The notes: generated by a model not told the origin, from the sequence alone. Shown: positions 45,479-53,827, counted from the first letter of the stretch. The stretch is DNA of 62,680 bases from Candidatus Bacteroides intestinipullorum (GCA_018883785.1 JAHLFO010000015.1:1-62680); one strand, 5' to 3'. Program-made: numbers and translations.

Positions 45479-45731
45479 GGGTTTTTCCGCTTAGGATGTA
45501 TCGTTTCGCCCGATTTTTTTTGCATTTTTCTTTCCGGAGGCCGTTTCCCGCTTTCAACTTGGCTCGTCTTTCCCACCTTTCGCTAAAATTTTAGGCATTA
45601 TTCTTTGATAGGTGGTGGATTTTCTATTTCTTTGCTCCCCGAAAGGGACAGCCCGGTGTTGGCCCCTTTCCGGCACCGGAAGAATCAGTTCCCGTTAGCG
45701 TATAAACTAAATTTCAAAATCATAGCGTAAA

Positions 45732-46253
45732 ATGAAGAAACAGACAATTTTGTTAGGAATCGGAGTATGCCTGGCTTTGGCATTCTCTTCGTGCAAATCC
45801 AGCGAAAGCGCTTACAAGAAAGCGTACGAGAAAGCCCGTCAGCAGGAGCTGGCCGAGCAGACCACCACGCCTGCTCCCACCGAAACCACGCCTGTGGTGA
45901 CCGCTCCCGTGGAAACCAAGGTGGTGGAGAGCGCCCCGGTGGCCGTCAGCAATGCCGATGTGCGCCACGAGAAGGTGACGGTGGTTTCCGGCACTGAAGA
46001 CTCTCTGCTGGACTACAGCGTGGTGTGCGGCAGCTTTGGCATCAAGGCCAATGCCGAAGGCGTGAAGAGCAGCCTCGAGGCCGAGGGCTATTCGCCCATC
46101 ATCGTCTTCAATGCCGATGCGGCCACCTACCGCGTCGTGGTCAGCACGCATCCCGACCGTGCTTCCGCCGCCGCCGCACGCGATGCTTTCAAGGCCAAGC
46201 ACCCGGACCGCAAGGATTTCCAGGCATCTTGGCTGCTCTATCGCGTCCAATAA
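45732..46253 (+). CDS. SPOR-domain lipoprotein
   Basis: 173 residues. Lipobox LALAFSSC, a lysine/glutamine helix, a threonine/proline linker (~residues 40-75) and a C-terminal SPOR domain (YSVVCGSFGIKANAEGVKSSL, TYRVVVSTHPDRASA). SPOR domains bind denuded glycan strands at the septum, so a role in cell-wall maintenance or division is likely. Confidence 0.9.
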   Translation: MKKQTILLGIGVCLALAFSSCKSSESAYKKAYEKARQQELAEQTTTPAPTETTPVVTAPVETKVVESAPVAVSNADVRHEKVTVVSGTEDSLLDYSVVCGSFGIKANAEGVKSSLEAEGYSPIIVFNADAATYRVVVSTHPDRASAAAARDAFKAKHPDRKDFQASWLLYRVQ

Positions 46254-46309
46254 GCGGATAAGGCAAGCGGAGGCCTATTCTTCTCCGCAAGGCATTTCAT
46301 GAACCAGCA

Positions 46310-46361
46310 GGGCTGCAAGGATAGCAGACGGCATCGCGCCGCGCTTCCTTGCAGCCCTTTT
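46310..46361 (+). terminator. Terminator hairpin after the SPOR gene
   Basis: GGGCTGCAAGG (46310-46320) pairs with CCTTGCAGCCC (46347-46357), followed by TTTT. The right arm word CCTTGCAGCC recurs in the tandem array 15 bp downstream. Confidence 0.8.
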
Positions 46362-46372
46362 GGTTTGTCCAC

Positions 46373-46461
46373 AGTCCTTGCAGCCGAGGACCGCAGTCCT
46401 TGCAGCCGAGGACTGGAGTCCTTGCAGTAGAAGGACTGGAGTCCTTGCAGCCGGGGACTGG
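46373..46461. repeat. 22-bp tandem array, AGTCCTTGCAGCCGAGGACTGG
   Basis: Four units start at 46373, 46395, 46417 (23 bp) and 46440. In each, AGTCC and GGACT (or GGACC) can pair. Every unit carries CCTTGCAG, the terminator's right arm, so the array seems to have grown from it. Confidence 0.88.
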
Positions 46462-46784
46462 CGAAGACTGATATATAGGATGACGGGCAAAGCATTCAAT
46501 AAGAAATGGCCAAATATCCAATAATACATGGCCAAATATCCTTGCTTCTATGCGGGTGGAAGTATATTTTCTTGTCCGTGGGCAAATTTTCTTGCCTTTG
46601 GCTTGCAAATATCGAGAATTTTTGCGAACATTGCACACGAGTTTTGCTGCGATGTAGGTGAATCAGCCGATTGCGCACCAATAGATTACTAAATATTAAT
46701 AATGTGCGTGTCTTTCGGGGCGTAAACTTTTTCTGATATTGTTCAGTCGGGGTATATGCTTGCGGCATCGGCATGAGGATATTG
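46462..46784. other. Intergenic, AT-rich, no gene seen
   Basis: This stretch before the peptide locus contains two copies of ATGGCCAAATATCC (about 46505 and 46529) and TTTTCTTG words but no open frame with family features. It marks the drop in GC at the border of the peptide-export region. Confidence 0.5.
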
Positions 46785-46872
46785 GTTTCGCGCAAAGCGA
46801 GTGGCCGTTGGGGATTCCGGCTTGAAATAAAATCCGAGGTAACTATTTTGAGGGTCTTAATTTGTTATTTGT
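46785..46872 (+). repeat. Leader repeat copy 1 (upstream of TlpA-like gene 1)
   Basis: 88 bp: GTTTCGCGCAAAGCGAGTGG... to ...TTGTTATTTGT, directly before the ATG. Nearly identical to 55235-55322 before TlpA-like gene 3; the core (GTGGCCGTTAGGGATTCCGG and CTTGAAATAAAATCCGA) is shared with 53477-53528 before the precursor peptide. Likely promoter and 5' UTR common to the three transcripts. Confidence 0.85.
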
Positions 46873-48072
46873 ATGAAGGCATTACGTTGCCCAATGAAAC
46901 ATTGGGGCTATTTATTTTTGGTTGCTTTGTTGGTGTGTTCTTGTGGCAGTCCGCGGCTGTATACCTCGCGCATCACGCTTGACGTGGACAGCACCTTTAC
47001 CAAAGAGGGACAATGGGTGTATGTGAGCGGACATAAAACTTGGGTTAGTGGGAATGAAACAGCCTTGTTTGATTCGGTATGGTTGAAGCCGGGACAGACA
47101 AAGGGGAATATGAAAATACGCCATGGTAAGGATGGAGGGACTTTCCGTTTGCTTTTTAGTAAGAATGGTCCTTACCATTATGGGTCGGGTTTTTTCCTTT
47201 TACCGCCTAAATCGAGGGTTACCATCAAAGTGTCTCCGAGTTTGCAGAGCGAGGAAGGGGCTTTGTATTTGTCCGGGAAAGGCAGCCGGGCAGACACCGA
47301 AGACAAGCAGATGCGGAGGTTTGTGGCATCCATGTTGGAGAAGTCGCAAGGTGCTTCTGCGGAAGCCCGCAAAGAATATACCAGGCAGTCAGTGGACAGT
47401 TGCATTCGGGTGGCGCGAAACAGCAGATATGCTTGTACGGCTTTCTCTGCCTGTTTTTTTCTGAAATCCGGACCTGCCGGAGTAGTCAGCCAGGACACGT
47501 TGGATGCGTTGGATAGGTATTTGAAGAAGAAATTCCCGGATTATCAGCAGTTCGGTAGTAAAAAGCCGGCTACGGATGAGGCCCAGCAAGTTGGAATACA
47601 GATTCGGCGATTAATCCAAAGCCGGGATGCCGAGTTGGTGCAGGACACGGCTGTCGGGTCCAAATTAGATATAATTTTCTGTGCTTTGGATGGCCGGATG
47701 GTTTCTGCGGATGAATTGCCTCAGGAATATGTATTGGTAGACATTTGGGCCAGTTGGTGCAAGCCTTGTCAGAAAGAAGTGCCTTATTTGCGGGCTGCAC
47801 AGGAAAAATATGGGGATAGGTTGGCCATTTATGCGGTTTCGATAGATCGTTTTCCCAACCGCTGGAAAGCAGCCATTGAGCGGGACAATACCCAGTCTTT
47901 CATCCATACCATGGGAGCCGCTTCAGATGGTTTCCCCAATGAGCGTATCAAAGGTATGGGCATTAAATCCATTCCTGCTAATTTCCTGCTGGACAAAGAC
48001 CGGCGCATCGTGGCGAAAGACTTGCGGGGTGAACGACTGATGCAGGTGTTGGATAGCCTGATGAGCAAATAA
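46873..48072 (+). CDS. TlpA-like thioredoxin lipoprotein 1
   Basis: 399 residues. Lipobox LLVCSC, an N-terminal beta-rich domain (residues ~25-150, DUF4369-like), a helical middle, and a C-terminal thioredoxin fold with WASWCKPCQKE (C296, C299) and cis-Pro in IPANFLLDKDRRIV. TlpA/ResA-type proteins reduce or shuffle disulfides outside the cytoplasm. Its two ends are almost identical to those of the paralogues at 54014 and 55323 while the middle differs. An in-frame ATG at 46894 is an alternative start. Confidence 0.9.
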   Translation: MKALRCPMKHWGYLFLVALLVCSCGSPRLYTSRITLDVDSTFTKEGQWVYVSGHKTWVSGNETALFDSVWLKPGQTKGNMKIRHGKDGGTFRLLFSKNGPYHYGSGFFLLPPKSRVTIKVSPSLQSEEGALYLSGKGSRADTEDKQMRRFVASMLEKSQGASAEARKEYTRQSVDSCIRVARNSRYACTAFSACFFLKSGPAGVVSQDTLDALDRYLKKKFPDYQQFGSKKPATDEAQQVGIQIRRLIQSRDAELVQDTAVGSKLDIIFCALDGRMVSADELPQEYVLVDIWASWCKPCQKEVPYLRAAQEKYGDRLAIYAVSIDRFPNRWKAAIERDNTQSFIHTMGAASDGFPNERIKGMGIKSIPANFLLDKDRRIVAKDLRGERLMQVLDSLMSK

Positions 48073-48102
48073 GCCGCTTTTCAATTGACTAAAAAATAGC
48101 GA

Positions 48103-49419
48103 ATGATTAAACGTCTGCCTATGAGAAGAATTTTCTTATTCGGTCTCGTTGTTCTGTTCTTGGGCTTGATTTCTTGCGGAAGCCGTCCGTCTGTTTCTGC
48201 TTCGTCGTCAGAAGTTCCCCTCATTGACGTGGAGGCGGCCATGGCGGACTTGCAGCCTGCGCTGAAGTTGTCCGACTTTGGGAAAGACGTGTGCTATATA
48301 CCGTTGGAAACGAATGATTCCTGTCAGGTTTCTCTGGTGTCTGTGAAAGTGTTTGATGGCAATATCGTGGTATCTTCCAGGCAATTTGTAGTGCTTAATT
48401 TTGATAAAGAGACCGGGCGTTTTATAGCGCAATTGGGTCATCGGGGGGAGGATCCGGAAGGTTATTGGGGGCTTACGCCCTATTATAATGAAAGCAACGG
48501 TTTGTTTTATTTTGAGAGATTGCCCAATCAACTGCAGAAATACGATGCGCAAGGAAAGTACAGGGGGAAAGCGTTGGTTCCTACCCCTCCGGAAAGACCT
48601 TGTGCTTATGCTTTTGAGGATTCGTTGGTCATAGGTTATTATGATATGCCTTCGTATACACAGCATCATGCGTGGCAATTGTCGTGCTTCACGGAGCGTG
48701 GGGAATTGAAGGATTCTGTATTGCGCGCGCCGGACTTGATGCCTTCACAACGGGATGACAAGGTGGTTGGGATGATGTGGCTCAGTATGGCGCAGATTAA
48801 CTTTACCATGGATGCGGCCGGTGTGCCTTGGATAGACCTGCAAAGTCGCTTTCCTTTATGGAAATGTGGCGGGCAGGTGCGTCTGAAGGAGGGCTTTGGC
48901 GATACGATATTCACGCTGAAGGACCACCACCGTTTGGTGCCCGCCTATGCCTTTCGGTATGGCGACTTGGCTTTGGATGCGAAATCGCGCCGCGAAGGGA
49001 AAAGCCAAGGCAAATTGGTGGCCTATGCCGTGCTGGAAACTCCGGAGAAAATTTTCTTTAAGGCTGTAAGAGGCCTTTATGAATCGGTGCTTGAAAGACA
49101 CGTTGCGACACCGGGGGAAAATGGCAGGGTGGACTTACCGGATTTTGAACTCTACAACGGCATTTATGACAAACAGACCGGCATAACCCGTATGGCACCG
49201 GAAGCGGGCGGCATTGTGGACGACTTGAGCGGCGATTTGTCTTTCGAGATACGGTCATGCAGTTCACCCCAAGGGGAATTTGTGTTTTCTTTGGAGGCGC
49301 ATGAGGTAGTGGCCTGGCTGGAGAAGCACCCCGAAGCGAAGGACAACCCCCGGTTGGCGCCGCTGCTGGAGGTGAAGGAGGGAGATAATCCGGTGGTGGT
49401 GATCGTGGCTGATAAATAA
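48103..49419 (+). CDS. 6-bladed beta-propeller lipoprotein (DUF4934/BF3164-like)
   Basis: 438 residues. Lipobox LGLISC, then the typical start of Bacteroidetes 6-bladed propellers (LSDFGKDVCYIPLETNDSCQVS; VVLNFDKETGRFIAQLGHRGEDPEGY). These lipoproteins often stand beside TlpA-like proteins and secreted-peptide genes in this phylum; their function is not known. It starts 30 bp after TlpA-like gene 1, so the two form an operon. An alternative start is ATG 48121. Confidence 0.85.
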   Translation: MIKRLPMRRIFLFGLVVLFLGLISCGSRPSVSASSSEVPLIDVEAAMADLQPALKLSDFGKDVCYIPLETNDSCQVSLVSVKVFDGNIVVSSRQFVVLNFDKETGRFIAQLGHRGEDPEGYWGLTPYYNESNGLFYFERLPNQLQKYDAQGKYRGKALVPTPPERPCAYAFEDSLVIGYYDMPSYTQHHAWQLSCFTERGELKDSVLRAPDLMPSQRDDKVVGMMWLSMAQINFTMDAAGVPWIDLQSRFPLWKCGGQVRLKEGFGDTIFTLKDHHRLVPAYAFRYGDLALDAKSRREGKSQGKLVAYAVLETPEKIFFKAVRGLYESVLERHVATPGENGRVDLPDFELYNGIYDKQTGITRMAPEAGGIVDDLSGDLSFEIRSCSSPQGEFVFSLEAHEVVAWLEKHPEAKDNPRLAPLLEVKEGDNPVVVIVADK

Positions 49420-49500
49420 GTAGATGCTGACTTCTACTATGCCGCCTCTTTACATGGCTTGTTGCCTCGTTAACTCGCCCCCTTGTCAACTTATATATAG

Positions 49501-49560
49501 CCCACGGAATCAATCTGCGGAAATCTGGAAAATCCGTGTTATCTGCGTGCCAAGGTCTCA
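49501..49560. repeat. Degenerate copy of the CCACGGAAT/CCGTG intergenic repeat
   Basis: CCACGGAATCAATCTGCGG and AAATCCGTGTTATCTGCGTGCC resemble one arm of the AATCCGCG-type elements at 35953 and 39526. It lies in the 216-bp gap after the propeller gene. Confidence 0.4.
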
Positions 49561-49600
49561 TTATGTGTCACTCTCTTTTCTGTAGCGGTTGAAACATTTG

Positions 49601-49608
49601 TATATTTG
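49601..49608 (+). promoter_or_regulatory. -7 box of the TPR regulator gene
   Basis: TATATTTG fits TAnnTTTG, 27 bp before the ATG. A TTTC about 20 bp upstream is a weak -33 candidate. Confidence 0.6.
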
Positions 49609-49635
49609 CAGCCGGAAAGTTGAATCCAGCAACTT

Positions 49636-51387
49636 ATGACGAAGATTGTCATTATCATTTGCAGTGTTGTTTTTCCTCTGCTGGCTGCCTGTTCGGACAA
49701 TCGGGGGGAATATGCCCGCCGGTTGTCGCGGGCGGATTCGTTGTTGCCTGTCCGTCCGGACAGTGCCTGGCGAGTGTTGCAGGAAGTGTCGCTTGCGGAT
49801 TTGCGCGATGAGGGCGAGCAGGCTTGGTACGCCTTGTTGCAGACGGAGGCGGCCGTGCGTGGCGGGCATTCCTTGTCCGACGATTCGTTGATTAGGGCGG
49901 CCGTAGACTATTACGACCATAAGGGCGATATCGGGATGCAGGCCCGTGCGCACTATTGGGCGGGCAATGCTTACCGGCGTTTGGAGGAGGAAGAGCAGGC
50001 TTTGCGGGAGTATTGGCGGGCGGAGGAACTGGCACGCGAGGAGGGAGATATGCAGTTGCTGGGGGCGATTTATAACAATTGGGCTTATTTGTTTTGGGTT
50101 AATGGATTGGAACAAGAGGCGGATTCATTGTATGGCTTGGCGGGACAGATAGCGACACAAAGAAATGATTCGCTCTTGTTAGGTGAATCGTGGTGCCGTA
50201 GCGGTGCGATTGCTCTTGATAAGGGAAAAGCGTATTACCCCAAGGCTGAGAAGTTACTGTTGCAAGGTTATGAAATTGCAAGGCAGTTGGGCAATAAACA
50301 GTTGCAAAGAATTGCCACCTCTTCCTTAAGTACCCTTTATGCTCGTATGGAGAAAGGGGAAAAATCCCTTCGGTACGCTAAAGAAAATTGGGCTTTGCAA
50401 TCGGATACTTCATGTTGTTTTTCAACTTATGCACTATTGGGGGAGGCTTATTATCGGAGCGGATATTATGATTCGGCTTCTTATTACTTGCAGAAAGCGT
50501 TGCCTTCGGCAGATGGTAGTATTGACGTGGATGTTTTTATGCGCTTGGCGGACATTGCTAAGAAGGAGGGAGATAATTCGATGCAGGCGATGATGGAGCG
50601 TAAATATTCCACGAAAAGCAGGGCTTATTTTGAGCATCAGCAAGGCCAGATGCAGGCTTTGTCCAAAGTAATGGAAGATTTGCGTACGTCGTACGAGCAA
50701 GTGAAAATCCGTGAGCATGGGAAAATATACCTTTTATATATAGGCGGACTTCTGTTTGCTTTGTTTGTGGCGTTTGTCGTATGGCGCAGGCGCAATCGTC
50801 AGCAAAAGGGGTATTTGCAGCAACAGAATGATGAACTTAGTTCCGAGCAAATTCGTTTGGCCCAACGTCTGGAAGAGAAAGAGGCAGAGATAGCCGCCTT
50901 GCGCACTGAGATGGCCACTATACAGAGCCAGGCTATGCAAGCTAAGCAAATGCAATTGAAGCAATTGCAAGAGGAGAAAAAGGCTTTATTGAAAGAAGAG
51001 TTTGAGCACTTGCCGGTGTATGCCAAAATGAAGCGCATCATGGTTGATTATGCTCGGAGTGAACAATCGGAAGAAGAAATGTCGGAGGAAGACTGGTTGC
51101 AATTGGAGGAAGCTACGAATCGTCGTTGGAATCAGATTTGTCTTAAATTGCGGCAATACGAATTGACCCCGACGGAAATCCGTTTGTGTTGCCTGCGCCT
51201 GACCGATTTCGAGGTAAGCCGATTTGTCTGCCTGTTCCACCGGAAGCGGGATTTTTATTACAAGACGGAGGGTGTGATTTTGGAAAAGAGGATGCACCTG
51301 CCTCCTAAGGGATGTTCCTTGAAAAAGGTGTTAATGGACTTAGCCTTGGGTATCACCGCTGAATCTAAAGGCGAAAAGGCAGAATAA
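49636..51387 (+). CDS. Membrane-anchored TPR regulator with C-terminal HTH
   Basis: 583 residues. A lipoprotein-like signal (VFPLLAAC) leads to TPR repeats (residues ~70-320; e.g. ARAHYWAGNAYRRLEEEEQAL), one transmembrane helix (IYLLYIGGLLFALFVAFVVW, ~375-395), a long coiled coil, and a LuxR-like helix-turn-helix region (LTPTEIRLCCLRLTDFEVS, FHRKRDFYYKTEGVILEKR). Such proteins sense something outside with their TPRs and act on DNA inside. It lies centrally in the peptide locus and is its most likely regulator; a target is not proven. Confidence 0.88.
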   Translation: MTKIVIIICSVVFPLLAACSDNRGEYARRLSRADSLLPVRPDSAWRVLQEVSLADLRDEGEQAWYALLQTEAAVRGGHSLSDDSLIRAAVDYYDHKGDIGMQARAHYWAGNAYRRLEEEEQALREYWRAEELAREEGDMQLLGAIYNNWAYLFWVNGLEQEADSLYGLAGQIATQRNDSLLLGESWCRSGAIALDKGKAYYPKAEKLLLQGYEIARQLGNKQLQRIATSSLSTLYARMEKGEKSLRYAKENWALQSDTSCCFSTYALLGEAYYRSGYYDSASYYLQKALPSADGSIDVDVFMRLADIAKKEGDNSMQAMMERKYSTKSRAYFEHQQGQMQALSKVMEDLRTSYEQVKIREHGKIYLLYIGGLLFALFVAFVVWRRRNRQQKGYLQQQNDELSSEQIRLAQRLEEKEAEIAALRTEMATIQSQAMQAKQMQLKQLQEEKKALLKEEFEHLPVYAKMKRIMVDYARSEQSEEEMSEEDWLQLEEATNRRWNQICLKLRQYELTPTEIRLCCLRLTDFEVSRFVCLFHRKRDFYYKTEGVILEKRMHLPPKGCSLKKVLMDLALGITAESKGEKAE

Positions 51388-51456
51388 TACAGATTTAATG
51401 CACGTGCTCCTGCAAATAATACACTTTTAATACACGGTTTGTGGTGAGAAACCTGC

Positions 51457-51464
51457 TAACTTTG
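51457..51464 (+). promoter_or_regulatory. -7 box of the DUF3244-VKOR operon
   Basis: TAACTTTG fits TAnnTTTG, 24 bp before the ATG; TTTG at 51438 is nearer (15 bp) than the usual -33 spacing. Confidence 0.55.
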
Positions 51465-51488
51465 CGGCAACACTAAAAGATAAAAAAT

Positions 51489-51911
51489 ATGAGAACATTT
51501 GTATTGATAGGGTTGCTGATTGCCATACCGTTTGTGAATAAGGTTTATGCGCAGCATGCGAGTAAAGCCAGTCAGGAAATTGTTTTGTCGGTTGTTGCAG
51601 ACGATGACGATGATGATGATGGCGAAAGAGATGCAATTGGGACAAAAGGCCATAATGTTGAGCCTGCTTATATGAGTCTCCTTCCTCAGCAACCCTATGC
51701 CTACCTTTATATTAATAAGGTAGTCGTATCCTTCGATGGAATCTGCCAGAACGTCCGTATCAGCGTGGTTAATAATGATACCGATGAAGTGGTCTTTGAA
51801 GAAGTGTATGCCGGCTCGCCGGAGGTTTCCATCCGTTTGGCAGAACGCGGCGACTACACCCTGCTGGTGCGTGCTGACGGCACGGTGTGGGAAGGCTGGT
51901 TTGTGTACTGA
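51489..51911 (+). CDS. DUF3244-family exported protein with poly-Asp segment
   Basis: 140 residues. A signal peptide (MRTFVLIGLLIAIPFVNKVYA) is followed by an acidic run (seven consecutive Asp, then GE) and an immunoglobulin-like DUF3244 domain (AYLYINKVVVSFDGICQNVRI, GSPEVSIRLAERGDYTLLVRADG). In Bacteroides these small secreted proteins are often next to TPR/HTH regulators, as here, and may be part of the signal the TPR domain reads (inference). It ends 27 bp before the VKOR gene. Confidence 0.85.
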   Translation: MRTFVLIGLLIAIPFVNKVYAQHASKASQEIVLSVVADDDDDDDGERDAIGTKGHNVEPAYMSLLPQQPYAYLYINKVVVSFDGICQNVRISVVNNDTDEVVFEEVYAGSPEVSIRLAERGDYTLLVRADGTVWEGWFVY

Positions 51912-51938
51912 GGGATAACAGCAATGTGATTGGATACC

Positions 51939-53468
51939 ATGACCGAAACCGAACACGTCAACCGGATTCTCTGCTGCTACCTGCGGGCATTGTCTGTCCG
52001 GGTGAGCCACCATAGGGTGCAACGCTTGTTGGACACGCCCGTGGGAGGCAGCCTGCGGGGCATGAGCGACGCGCTGGATGCGTTGGGCGTTCGGAACGAG
52101 GTGTATCAGCTTCCTTCGAGGGAGTACTTCGCACAGTTGGAAGCCCCATTCATTGTGGGAACGGATGCAGCGAAGCGTCCTTTCCGGGCAGTGACGGCAG
52201 TGACGGACAGCGAGGTGGTATTTGCCGATGAAAAAGGTAAAAAACGCCGGATGCCGACGGAACGCTTCCTGTCGCATTGGACAGGGACAGTGCTACTGGG
52301 CGAGGTGACGAAAGGAACCGTGTCCGACCCGTATGCACGCTGGAAAGACGTGTGGTTCGGCTGCCTGAAATACAAGTGGCTGTTCGGCTTGCTGGGCGTA
52401 TGCCTTTTGGGACTTGCCTCCCTATACACGCGGGATTGTCCGCCTGCGGGATATGCCTGTTTCTTCACGAAAGTCTTTGGCATGTGGGTAGCTGCCGCCA
52501 TTCTCTACAAGGAGCATTTCGACAGCGGTTTCTTGGACCGTTTCTGCCATATCGGGCAGGCAGTGGATTGCAACCGGGTGTTGCAGTCGCGCGGTGCCAC
52601 GTTGCTGGGAACCGGATTGGGCGAATGGGCCATGCTCTATTTCACCGTCTTTTTCCTGCTGGGGTTGATGTGTCCTGTGGAGGCGTATGCCCTGACGGCG
52701 GCAGGTTGCGTGGCGGCTTTGGGCTTTACGCTCTATTCGGTGGCCTATCAGGCGTTTGTGGTCCGCAAGGCTTGTATGCTCTGCCTGTGCGTCAATGTGG
52801 CGGTGTGGGGGCAGGCGACGACGCTATACGCGCTGAGAGACGAAGTGCCGTTTGTCTTTTCGCCGATGGGCATGGCCGTGTTCCTTTTGCTGGGGGCAGT
52901 TTGCGTGGTTGTGGGGCTGCTGGCCAAAGGGGCTTGGCAGGCTTACCGGGAAAATAGCCGGTTGCGTATGCAGGTAGCCGGGTTGTACCGGCCGGAGGCT
53001 TTTCGCCAGTTGCTGGCCTTGGAGCCACAGGCGGGAGACGGCCAACCTTGTGAAGCGGCTTTGCGGAGCGGGACGGGTAGTGTGGTGACGGTTATTACCA
53101 ATCCCAATTGCGTAAATTGCGCACGCGAGCACCGGAACATCCGGGCTTTGGCTGCACAGGTGCCGGTGTCGCTGGTGTTAGTGAACTATCCGCAGGACCG
53201 TGGCGGCATACAGGTGTCATTGGCCGTGATTGCCGCTTACCGGACAGCCGGGTGGGAACAGGCAATGGACGTATTGCAGGAATGGTTCGACCGGAAACGT
53301 CTGCTTCCGCAGGTCGAAGCCTCTTCGGATGCCTGCGTAGAGGTTTGGCGGGAGCAGCAACGGTATTGCCAACGGCAGCATGTCGACCGGACACCATTGG
53401 CGTTGGTGGACGGGAGGCCGGTGCCGGAGTGTTATGCTTGGGAGCATTTGAGATATGTATTGACATAA
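51939..53468 (+). CDS. C39-like / VKOR / thioredoxin fusion protein
   Basis: 509 residues. Residues ~1-125 look like a C39 peptidase fold that has lost its catalytic residues (CCYL instead of DCG..C, no HF motif), so it may only bind leaders. Next come about five transmembrane helices of a vitamin K epoxide reductase domain with C203...C211 (CHIGQAVDCNRVL) and CMLC (C279/C282), then a thioredoxin-like domain with NPNCVNC (C391/C394). VKOR-Trx fusions make disulfides in exported proteins by passing electrons to quinone. The precursor peptide gene, with two cysteines, starts 94 bp downstream. ATG 51939 is chosen; TTG 51930 is possible. Confidence 0.88.
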   Translation: MTETEHVNRILCCYLRALSVRVSHHRVQRLLDTPVGGSLRGMSDALDALGVRNEVYQLPSREYFAQLEAPFIVGTDAAKRPFRAVTAVTDSEVVFADEKGKKRRMPTERFLSHWTGTVLLGEVTKGTVSDPYARWKDVWFGCLKYKWLFGLLGVCLLGLASLYTRDCPPAGYACFFTKVFGMWVAAAILYKEHFDSGFLDRFCHIGQAVDCNRVLQSRGATLLGTGLGEWAMLYFTVFFLLGLMCPVEAYALTAAGCVAALGFTLYSVAYQAFVVRKACMLCLCVNVAVWGQATTLYALRDEVPFVFSPMGMAVFLLLGAVCVVVGLLAKGAWQAYRENSRLRMQVAGLYRPEAFRQLLALEPQAGDGQPCEAALRSGTGSVVTVITNPNCVNCAREHRNIRALAAQVPVSLVLVNYPQDRGGIQVSLAVIAAYRTAGWEQAMDVLQEWFDRKRLLPQVEASSDACVEVWREQQRYCQRQHVDRTPLALVDGRPVPECYAWEHLRYVLT

Positions 53469-53470
53469 AA
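53436..53470 (+). repeat. 35-bp direct repeat, copy A (3' end of the VKOR gene)
   Basis: GCTTGGGAGCATTTGAGATA... to TTGACATAAAA. It encodes the last residues AWEHLRYVLT and the stop. An exact copy is at 55193-55227. Confidence 0.95.
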
Positions 53471-53476
53471 ATATAA

Positions 53477-53528
53477 ATTTCGCGAAATTAGTGGCCGTTA
53501 GGGATTCCGGCTTGAAATAAAATCCGAA
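53477..53528 (+). repeat. Leader repeat copy 2 (upstream of the precursor peptide)
   Basis: ATTTCGCGAAATTAGTGGCC, then GTTAGGGATTCCGGCTTGAA and ATAAAATCCGA: the core shared with copies 1 and 3, 35 bp before the peptide ATG. TTTCGCGAAA here is a perfect palindrome where the other copies have TTTCGCGCAAAGCGA. After TCCGA this copy differs. Confidence 0.85.
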
Positions 53529-53562
53529 ACAACAAGAATGTTTAACTAAAAAAGTTTTTATC

Positions 53563-53778
53563 ATGAAGACAATGAAAGACTTCTCAGCTTTTAAGCTGAA
53601 CAAGAATCAGATGGGTGCCATGAAGGGTGGTGCCAAGTGTACTTTAACCTATGATAATGGATATCAGGTGACGTATACCAATGAGCAAATGGACAAATAT
53701 GAGGCTATAAGGTACATGAGTAGTACGTATAGCGAACAATTTGGTTATGGCTTAACGGACATTGAGTGTGAAAATTAA
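53563..53778 (+). CDS. Double-glycine leader precursor peptide with two core cysteines
   Basis: 71 residues. The leader MKTMKDFSAFKLNKNQMGAM-KGG ends in Gly22-Gly23 and has the FKLNKNQM...M-KGG pattern of Bacteroidales GG-type natural-product or bacteriocin precursors. Cutting after GG would release a 48-residue core (AKCTLTYDNGYQVTYTNEQM at its start) with Cys26 and Cys69 near its two ends, one possible disulfide, and about five net negative charges. A C39-peptidase ABC exporter, its HlyD partner and disulfide enzymes are encoded around it. Toxin, signal or other role is unknown; no immunity gene was recognised. Confidence 0.85.
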   Translation: MKTMKDFSAFKLNKNQMGAMKGGAKCTLTYDNGYQVTYTNEQMDKYEAIRYMSSTYSEQFGYGLTDIECEN

Positions 53779-53794
53779 CTAGGTTAAGTAAAGT

Positions 53795-53827
53795 AAGTTA
53801 TGTGGATTCTTGTAATCCACATAACTT
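53795..53827 (+). terminator. Perfect 14-bp hairpin after the precursor peptide
   Basis: AAGTTATGTGGATT (53795-53808), loop CTTGT, AATCCACATAACTT (53814-53827). The tail ATTCATTACG has few Ts, so termination may be partial, which could set a high peptide-to-downstream transcript ratio. Confidence 0.7.

Noticed and set aside
46373-46461. Possible CRISPR array
   Set aside because: Contiguous 22-bp units with no spacers; no cas genes.
46496-46795. A 99-residue gene on the minus strand before the peptide locus
   Set aside because: No family features; its start lies in the leader-adjacent repeat and a similar frame reappears by chance at 55245 because of that repeat.
53563-53778. A class IIa (pediocin-like) bacteriocin
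   Set aside because: Only Y-D-N-G resembles the YGNGV box, the cysteine spacing is wrong for that box and the core is acidic.
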